Shown piece after piece: positions 53,389-61,623 of a stretch of 64,000 bases of DNA. A model generated the notes under the pieces. It did no database searches. It saw nothing but the letters and a program-made list of their open reading frames with translations, and had not been told where the DNA came from. Each line of letters starts with the position of its first letter. Positions within the stretch are counted from its first letter, which is position 1. A program made the translations under genes and the position numbers. Origin of the DNA: Hermatobates lingyangjiaoensis (Eukaryota > Arthropoda > Insecta > Hemiptera > Hermatobatidae); NCBI GenBank assembly GCA_026182355.1, contig JAPFBL010000323.1, positions 124,001 through 188,000 on the forward strand, written 5' to 3'.

Positions 53389-55507
53389 AGTTTATTTATA
53401 TGTATATAGAGGTGGATTACTATTGGAATGTTCACAGGACATCACCCTGGGCCACGGGGAATTATGGGGGATTAAGGTAGGGTGGTTGAACTCACTTACT
53501 ACCTGGATAATCTGGTTTGGCCTGTTGGAAAATAGTTTTAAAATTCGACAAGAATTATTAAGTTGGATATTTATAGCTGGCTGCTTTTCTTGAATTATTA
53601 ATGCTTCTAATATTTGTAATTTAACATTGTTTCTTTCTTTAGCGATAATTTTCGTGGAATTCACCATCATTTCTCTTGTAAGTCTTGTCTTATGGAGTGC
53701 TGTTGTATGGGATTTTGGCGCGCTGGCAGAAAGGTGCATCGTAATTCTTCTTGATAATGAAGTCGTGGTCATTCCTATATATGAGCTTTTACGTGTCTTG
53801 CAGCTCCCGATATTACATGAGTACTCATATACAAGATTTGTTTCTTTTGAATCTTTTACGCTGGGACTATTTTTCATTATTAAACTGCCTATTGAAGGGC
53901 TTTGGTAGTAGGTTATCAGGGTCAACTATCCTCAGGCTTAATACATTTAACATGGCTTTTTATAATACCTTTCAAGACACGTTCATCAGTTTTATATTCA
54001 TCTGTATACTGGTTCTTGTAGAATATTTTGTTGTTTGTGCCTCTCTTTTGGCTCTTATTGTCTGAGGTGAATCTATTCTCCAGGTAGCGTCTTAGAATGC
54101 TGTCGAAATATTTGTTTGAGTAACCATTGTTGATTAGCGCTTGCTTGGTTGAAGAAATATTACTATTAAAAAGGTCCCAGGATGAGGCGGTCTTGTACGT
54201 TCTGTGGATGAGGGATCAGATAGTGGCGTCTTTAGATCGTTGAGGGCATTCACTCTTCGCATTTAGGTATGATGCTGTGTTTGTAGGTTTTCTGTAAATA
54301 GAAGTCTGTAGTATGTTATTTTGCAGGTTGATATTTACATCAAGGAAGTTCATTCTCTTTTCTATTGCTGTTTCTATTGTAAATTTGAGACAGGAGTTTT
54401 TTTCAATTGCTGACTTAAGGTTTAGTAATTGTACTGAATCTTTTGCGACAACAAAGCAATCATCCACGTATCTACAATAGTAGCAGGCTTTAATTCAGGG
54501 TGGTTGTTTAAGATTTTATTTTCCACCGAGCACATATAATAGTTTGCGAATGTGACACCTAGGGGCGAACCCATTGCCACGCCGTCAATTTGAAGGTACA
54601 TGGAGCCATTTATGTGCGTGAAAGGGTTTCTTGTCGTACATGCTCGCAAAAGATCTTCCATATTCTGCCTACTGATGGGTGGAGGTGTCATGCTTCTTTC
54701 ATTTAAGTAGATGCAATCACAAATAATTCCGATGGTCTCTTCTACTGGCACATTTGTAAATAATGATTCCACATCCAGGGATCCGACAGTTCCTTCAGTG
54801 TTAATCGTTTTTAGTATGTCAAGGAAATCATCCGTTGATTTTAGTAAATAATTCGCTGGCATATATGGGGTGATGATTTTATTCAGCTGTTTGGCTAAAT
54901 CATAAGTGGGCGAGGTGACCTGTGAAATTACTGGGCGCAGGAGATATCCTGTTTTATGCTGCTTTACTGTACCATAAATATATCCTGCAGTGAATTCACC
55001 TGAAATAGGTTCCAAAATCTTCTCTGTCTTTCCTTTGTTGATTTTCTTGATGATTTTGTTAACGTCGGTCTTAAGTTGGGTGGTAGGGTTCCTGGTTATT
55101 TTCTTGAATTTTGTAGAGTCGTTCAGAATGTAGTCCAGTTTCTGTTTGTACTCAAGCCTGTCCATTACCACGTATGAGTTTGACTTGTCCGCTCGTCTTA
55201 TTATTATATCCGGATGTTGTCTCAGTTGATTTGCTGCTTCGTATAGCTCTTTGGATAGTAGTGAACTGCTTTTAAAACCTCTTTGTTTAGTAGCCTCTGC
55301 TCTGAGTAGATCTGGCAGATTTGGATCTAGTGACACTACCTTATCCTCTTCCAGCCTCAGGATTGAGTTGTACAATACCTCTAGTTCCATTTTCTTTTTT
55401 AGAGGGTCAAATTTCGGTTTGTAGTGGCACTTGATGCCCATGGAAAGTAGTTCCTTTTGTTTGTCAGTTAGATCATGGCTAGAGATGTTAATATAATTAG
55501 TTGCCAT
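53389..55507 (-). pseudogene. Penelope-like element ORF (RT + GIY-YIG endonuclease), broken
   Basis: The start at 55507 (MATNYINISSHDLTDKQKEL) opens a 361-codon frame. It shows IIRRADKSNSYVVMD (about residue 100), YGTVKQHK (about 176), LDVESLFTNVPV (about 245) and DGVAMGSPLGVTFANYYM (about 310), the RT fingers and palm of PLEs. A one-base shift near 54470 moves the catalytic RYVDD into the next frame (54216-54467), followed by MNFLDVNINL and NAKSECPQRS. An in-frame TGA at about 54220 and a second shift near 53930 follow. The last frame (53392-53925) is a GIY-YIG nuclease: LVYEYSCNIGSC, SYIGMT, ITMHL, RNNVKLQILEALIIQ. RT copies element RNA and GIY-YIG nicks the target DNA. Three breaks make this copy non-coding as a whole, but motifs are well kept, so the damage is recent. 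Confidence 0.93.
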
Positions 55508-55594
55508 TTGAGGTAATAGGATGTTACCTCTATACAGTTTGTTCAGCTTTTTAGAAATACGTGAAGATACAATATCTTCATGACATATTGTATA

Positions 55595-55710
55595 TATTTA
55601 TATCAATGATCAAACCACAATAAGAAAATAGGAAAACAAGACTAAGATCTTTCAACCGTAACAAGCTGTCTTCGTGAGAGTCAAAAACCCAACTGACTGT
55701 CAGTCAGTAA
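55595..55710 (-). repeat. Family B hammerhead half-unit
   Basis: GATCAAACCACAATAAG, then a minus core CTCACGA, A, GACAG..CGGTT, GAA, AGATCT, T, ending at CCCAACTGACTGTCAG. The mirror arm is absent. Confidence 0.7.
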
Positions 55711-55939
55711 ACGTTTACTAGGGCAATACACTAACTGATTTGAACACAAACCGTTATGTAGTTGCTTCCTAACAACAGAAAAATACCAAGATAATTATGT
55801 ATATTAATTAAATAATGTAATATAATTACTTTTCATGTTATTGTAATTAAATTCTGTATTGATGTAACCCTGAATATGTGTAACCCTAAAGGTGTTGTAT
55901 TTTTGAAGATAGACCAAACCTGGATAAAGAAAAATAGTG

Positions 55940-55974
<35 letters not shown>

Positions 55975-56205
55975 TTGATAAAAGTATCGACTGTGGAATA
56001 GCAACAAAACTAAACTTTACCGGGACTCGGTCAGTTCTTCAGGTTCAAATTAAACTCTTAATGCCAACGTTTCGGTTTTTATTTAAAACCTTTTTCATAG
56101 GCCTACAAAATTGAGGAAATATAAGAAATAATTCAATCATTCAAAAATCAAACATACATAAAAAGCACAATTAGTTACAAATAAGAAATTACAATAGAAA
56201 TCACA

Positions 56206-56600
56206 CTAGAAATTACAATATAAAGTACTTTGACAATACTTTAGTAATTTAACCATTACTATGTTAGCAAGAACTGGTGATATTGGAGAGCCCATAGGTA
56301 ATCCAAACATTTGTTTATATATAACTCCATTAAATATAAAATATCTGGCTTCACTAATAAGATTTAGAATGGATAAAAATTTCTGTTTTGTGATAGCTAT
56401 ATGTGGTTCAATTTTTTCCCATTGTTTATTTATTAAATCAAAAGTTAAATCAATTGGTACGTTTGTAAAGAGATTGAACATCTAGAGAAATCATTATTAC
56501 ATTTCCATTTAGTATTTCATTCGTTAAGGCTTCTTTATATGTTAATGAATATTTAACATTGAATTCATTGATGACATTGTTGGAAGACACAGAAACATAC
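56206..56600 (-). pseudogene. PLE RT fragment, antisense arm
   Basis: Minus frame: LFTNVPIDLTFDLINKQW, SEARYFIFNGVIYKQMFG and LPMGSPISPVLANIVM. It stops before the YxDD box. Nearly identical to the sense arm at 56943 onward. Confidence 0.85.
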
Positions 56601-56639
56601 TGTTTCAAGAACTGATCAATCATAAACATTACGTAATAA

Positions 56640-57449
56640 AGTAAGTAAGGTCGTTGATGAACTTAAAAAGAAGAACTGGATAACGTCAAGCGATATTAAT
56701 GAAATCATATAATGGATTAGCTCAGAGGATATTTGGCTTAGTGAAATTGCATAAGACAAATTTTCCTCTGCGCCCAATTGTTTCATTTATAGGTAGCCCA
56801 ACTTATGAACTATCAAAATACGTAGAGAAATATCTAAATTATATTGTTGTCACAAATGAATTCAATGTTAAAAATTGATTAACATTTAAAGATGCCTTAA
56901 CGAATGAAGTACTACATGAAAATGTAATAATGATTTCTCTAGATGTTCAATCTCTTTACAAACGTACCAATTGATTTAACTTTTGATTTAATAAATAAAC
57001 AATGGGAAAAAATGGAACCACATATAGCTATCACAAAACAGAAATTTTTATCTATTCTAAATCTTATTAGTGAAGCCAGATATTTTATATTTAATGGAGT
57101 TATATATAAACAAATGTTTGGATTACCTATGGGCTCTCCAATATCACCAGTTCTTGATAACATAGTAATGGTTGAATTAATAACGTATTGTAAAAGTGAG
57201 TTAGGCTTAACAGTAAAATTCATGAAACTCTATGTCCATGATTTGTTTCTAATTATTGATTATAAAAGAGAATTAGATAATATTTTAAATGTATTTAATT
57301 CATATCATAATCGACTTAAATTTACATGTGAGATAGAAAAAGATGGCATTCTCCCATTCCTGGATATAAAAGTTATAAGAGGAGAAAATGGTAATATTTT
57401 AACCGATTGGTACACGAAACCTACCAGTGCTGGAAGAATACTGAATTAG
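56640..57449 (+). pseudogene. PLE RT fragment, sense arm
   Basis: From about 56700 the frame gives RIFGLVKLHK, FPLRPIVSFIGSPTYELSK and ISLDVQSL. A shift near 56955 leads to LFTNVPIDLTFDLI, LPMGSPISPVLDNIVM, then LYVHDLFLII (the catalytic YVDD has become YVHD) and ILPFLDIKV, ending WYTKPTSAGRILN. It belongs to a different PLE lineage from 53389-55507. The lost Asp and the frameshift make it inactive. Confidence 0.88.
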
Positions 57450-57487
57450 TGTTCTTCCTTAATATTTCATTTTGCGGTTAGATCATT

Positions 57488-57580
57488 GATATATATATAT
57501 ATATATTATTGAATTTGATAGCAGATTCTGCATTCACGATTTTTCTACTTATAGCTTCTATTTTTCTTACAATTTTCTTT
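57488..57580 (-). pseudogene. PLE N-terminal coding scrap at (TA)n
   Basis: Minus reading KIVNAESAIKFNN starts next to (TA)n at 57491-57511, the same breakpoint as at 6320, 9547 and 24270. Confidence 0.5.
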
Positions 57581-57689
57581 TGAAATTATGCAGGTGATAA
57601 TTGCCAAAGCAAGCTAGCATAAGACATTCAGAAGGCTGAAACACTAAATAAACACTTCACTGGGGATAACTATATTTAATTAATCACTA

Positions 57690-57760
57690 CACTAGATTAA
57701 ACTAACATAACAAGCTTTCGGCCTCATGGGTCATCGTCAGGTTATTAAACTACTTATATC
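57690..57760 (-). repeat. Family K hammerhead solo copy
   Basis: Minus core: CTGACGA, T, GACC-CATGA-GGCC, GAA, AGCT, T, then GTTAT, which pairs with ATAAC immediately before CTGACGA (five pairs of stem I). Confidence 0.75.
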
Positions 57761-57811
57761 AACTAAATATATATATTACTAACTACTTTGGCGTTTAAAT
57801 GTCAACTGAAC

Positions 57812-57950
57812 ACATCATGAATGCAGAATCTGCTATCAAATTCAATAATACATGCTTGAAAGAGGACTTGCTGCCGAAATACATATATATTTCAAGAAGG
57901 TATTCAGAAACCTTGAAAAACTGGTGAAGAAAATGACATCAGTGAAATAC
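57812..57950 (+). pseudogene. PLE N-terminal fragment, extended
   Basis: IMNAESAIKFNNTCLKEDLL, PKYIYISRRYSETLKN. It continues across the point where other copies break at (TA)n, so it shows the uninterrupted order. An identical NAESAIKFNN segment lies inverted 300 bases upstream, making another foldback. Confidence 0.6.
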
Positions 57951-58475
57951 GGTCAGTTATTCAATGATATATATATATATTTGTGTACTTTTCAAGTAGG
58001 CCTTCATTCAAACATATCTTATTAAATAATTTGCCAATTGTTATCTTTTATAATTCCTTGAATAGGCTTTCCATCTTTCAACCACAATTAGCAAAAATTT
58101 ACCATGCAATGTATTATTTACACCCATTTTAATTGTATATTTAAACAATTAACACAATACTATGAAAACTTACGCAAAAATTCTAATGTTTAAGCCAAAT
58201 TTGACGATCATCAATGAGTACAATATGGGTACAAGTAATATAAAGTTACAAACACTGAAAATTCTTAGCTAAACAAAATTGGCAGTTGATTTTGTTTTCT
58301 TCGACATGAAACCCTACTTTTCTTCTCTAAAATCATCCAGGAAAGTAGAAATATTGAAAAGTACATTGTACTGTTCTTGAATGATTTTCTTTTCGCGTAG
58401 CTTCCTCTTTTTCGTCATACAGAAATGAGTTATTCCTGTGTCTATCTGTGTGCTACCTTCGTTGTAATTAATTTA

Positions 58476-58745
58476 TTTATATATATATATGATCAAACCA
58501 CAATAAGAAATGGGAAAACAAGACTAAGATCTTTCAACCGTAACAAGCGGTCTTCGTCAGAGTCAAAAACCCAACTGGGTTTTGGGTTATACTAACAGAG
58601 TCAGTTGGGTTTTTGACTCTGACGAAGACCGCTTGTTACGGTTGAAAGATCTTAGTCTTGTTTTCCCATTTCTTATTGTGGTTTGATCATTGATTGTTGT
58701 TTCACGTGTTTATGTGAAATCTTTTTATATATATATATATTTCTA
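58476..58745. repeat. Family B hammerhead foldback, best preserved
   Basis: Arms 58491-58577 and 58601-58689, nearly identical. The right core at 58619-58648: CTGACGA, A, GACCG-CTTGTTA-CGGTT, GAA, AGATCT, T; GACT before and AGTC after give stem I. Both 3' tails point outward; the right one ends ATGTGAAATC and then (TA)n. Confidence 0.92.
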
Positions 58746-58864
58746 AAAAATGTATGTCAATTTCATGCTTGGTTACCTTTTTAGAGAGTTTCTCTAATGT
58801 CCTACAGGCTCTTCTGAGTTGCTCGGGGAATAAGAAAATCAACTGGCTCAAACTTTTTCTTTCA

Positions 58865-58912
<48 letters not shown>

Positions 58913-61300
58913 TAAAACAAAGTTTTGTGTGAGATAATGTTTTCATATCATATATATGAAAAAAGAACAACTTGAAGATACCTGAACATTTGTTAAGTAA
59001 AATTTCATTTTTAAAACTTTTTTTAGGCGTACTGATCTGAATTAATTATTGTCAAAAAAAAAACTTACTATATTTAATTATACAAAATGTTTAGAATACT
59101 AATGAATTGTATAAATCAACGTCTTTAATAAATGAGTCATTTATATAAATATTTGTCTTACTTTACACGTCACTGTTTTAAAAATGAAACCTGATATTAT
59201 TAATGATATTTTATTTTTATCATCTGTATTTGATAAAAAAATATGTTAAAAAGTGAATGAAATCGTCAAGAGGTGTGAAGACGTTGTAGTCTGTTTGTTT
59301 GTAACGAGACATCAGCTCCAGGAAATGGAAGTTCCAGGTCTCTTCAATTGCCTATCCCCAATACATAGTAAGGAAATAAGAATCTAAAACACCTTTATTG
59401 GACGAAAATTCATTTTCCAATATATCTAATAGTTTTTTTTAATATACAAGCTAGAAAAAGAATCAGGAAAATATTATTTTCTTTTTTTTTTGTTGTTGTG
59501 AAAAACACGATTTTGATCTCATGATTGCTAAAAACATTAATATTAACAAAATAATTTGAGTATTATTGAAATAAGTGAGTTTCTTTTTTTGCTTATTCTC
59601 AAATGAACAGTCATTACATGACTTTTAGTGTAAACTAAAATCCATTATTAGTTTATTTTATCTATAAATAATAAAATAAAAGAATTTTGACCAGTATTGA
59701 AATACCTATGCAACTATTTATCTTAATGTATTTAATGAAATTCTATTGCAGTGCATATTCTCAGGAAAGTGATAATGAAAAGTAATTTGAAAGTTATATA
59801 ATAATTGATATATAATAGGCTGCAGCTACAGGAAAAGGAAAATTTGTTCTGATGCAATTCCTGTATTGCGAATTGTTGATACCTTAATATTGCGGTCATA
59901 ATAAAGAATGAATATTTTATTATGACTTCTAAACTGAGGAAATTACTTTTCCATAAGTTGTTTGTCATTTATAATTTATTAGGGATTTCATCCTGCTTCA
60001 TACATTTGAAAAATAGGTTGTAAAAACTTTTGTGAAAGTATATATGAACACTTTTAGTACAGTACTTTTTTTTTAATTAGTATACCCTTCTCTGGTTAAG
60101 TTTTAATGCCTTTTATATGATAAACCACCATTCAGTATGACTCTGCACATTCAATAAGGTACACATGCCCAATATGTTCAATGTAAATAATTTTTTGATA
60201 ACAACTCCATTCGTTAATAAATTGCAAATCGGGGCTCTGTTACGTTCTCATTATGGGTTTACAGTGCAAGAAGACAACTGCACTTTACTTTGCTCATTCA
60301 TCTAAAAATTCAAATTCCCTGTACATGAAGGATATCATAAAACCTTGTTTAATTAGAAACATTCCAAGTCGTTAAAACGCATGCTCACGTTTGCTTTTTA
60401 TTGTCCTTGACTATGTGTGCCACCATGAATTACTTTTCGTGACATTTTTGATTCAATGAACATCGCCTTTACAGTCATTAAGAACATTATTTTCTATGAA
60501 TTAAATACACTGAAAATCCACTGTTATAAATCCATTATGAACGAAAACAAACTGTCATTGAAATCAAACAAAATTTATTATGTCTTTAAACATTTGTTGA
60601 AGTAATAGTAACTAAATTATTCGTAGATAGTAAGAAAAAGTTGTTTTTAAAATTAAGGTAAAAAATTAAAATGTTTGAATTTGTGTGTATTCCTTTTTTT
60701 AATAACTATAATCAAAATAGTAACGACGCCATTGAAAGAAAGAAATTATAAAATTGTGTTTAAAATTGAATAAAGCTATTTTAGTAAGCACAATATTTTT
60801 TTACGTATTTCAAATTAATTTTACGATTTTTAGAATATCAGTTATTTTAAACTTTTAGATGAAACGAATTTTCATTATATGGCACAAATGTGATCATATT
60901 TGCATGTGTTTAAATAAACAATAAATCTTTTTAAGACTTTATATACCAATATTTCCTCTCTACTGTCCTGATCAATATTTTAATTTAAAAGATAAGTTTA
61001 ACTGCTGCGTAATAGTAGTAAGCTATGTACTCCAACCGAAATTGAACGTTCTTTTAGGTGTAGAAGTTGTAGGAAAAAACATTTTTAGACTGAATAAACG
61101 GTACTAAAGGACTGGTTGATTATCACAAGTATTTTAAATAAAAAAAAATAAATAATTTATTATTTCATAAATATTGTCAAAATTTAAAGTAACATACATT
61201 AGGCCATAATTTAACCAACTTGTTTAATAGTCATGTGATTATATTTATCTGTGAACCACATATTGATAATTTACGAAGCCAGTTTTGTGAAGATGAGATT
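58746..61300. other. No gene recognised; (TA)n at 58875-58905
   Basis: AT-rich. Apart from the TA run, no repeats or exons were supported. This is the longest repeat-poor stretch. Confidence 0.4.
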
Positions 61301-61319
61301 ATGCTACTGTCATGTCTAG

Positions 61320-61506
61320 GTTATGGATGGTAGGAGGGGGGACGGTTCTGCCATTTGCTTCGCGAGTTTCCGCGCTATCACTACTCGGTTCGGGTTATAC
61401 CCTATCCGGGTTTAATCTATCTGCCCAGGGCAAGTCGTTTCACAGCCCTGGAGTGGCTCTATTTTGAGGGTAAACTACAAGTGTAAGTTAAAAGTGACAG
61501 TATATT
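61320..61506 (+). promoter_or_regulatory. Likely promoter/5' UTR of the mitoferrin gene
   Basis: A GC-richer island (GCTTCGCGAGTTTCCGCG, CCAGGGCAAGTCG) directly upstream of the first coding exon, unlike the flanks. A TGA at 61495, in frame, closes the frame before the ATG. Confidence 0.45.
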
Positions 61507-61623
61507 ATGAACTTTGACGATTATGAAACTTTACCTACAAACAATGTCGTCAGTCACATGACGGCTGGAGCACTAGCTGGAATCATGGAACATTGTGTAA
61601 TGTACCCTATGGACTCAGTGAAG
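61507..61623 (+). CDS. mfrn: Mitoferrin (SLC25A28/37-type) first coding exon
   Basis: 39 codons in phase 0, ending GTG AAG|GTAATC. Residues 15-39 ([25 protein letters not shown]) are the first transmembrane helix of a mitochondrial carrier, with the Px[D/E]xx[K/R] signature as PMDSVK. The text matches mitoferrins ([23 protein letters not shown]), inner-membrane carriers that bring iron into mitochondria for haem and Fe-S cluster synthesis. Their next residues are usually TRMQ, expected from exon 2, which I could not find before 64000; the intron is therefore longer than 2.3 kb. The N-terminus is short compared with vertebrate mitoferrin 1. Start chosen as the first ATG after an in-frame TGA. 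Confidence 0.85.

Larger units (their letters stand above)
55936..57460. repeat. Family G foldback containing PLE RT in both arms
   Basis: The left part has (TA)n, then the G tail, an antisense G core (56060-56105) and inner sequence AATTCAATCATTCAAAAAT. It then enters an antisense RT copy (56150-56600). The right part repeats the RT in sense (56640-57449). This directly joins family G sequence to a PLE polymerase. Confidence 0.85.

Noticed and set aside
53627..54065. Plus-strand frames opposite the PLE endonuclease
   Set aside because: Shadows of the minus-strand GIY-YIG and RT thumb coding.
443..58689. CRISPR-like array from the repeated short palindromic units
   Set aside because: Units are inverted pairs, irregularly spaced, in an intron-bearing animal genome, and carry hammerhead and PLE features.
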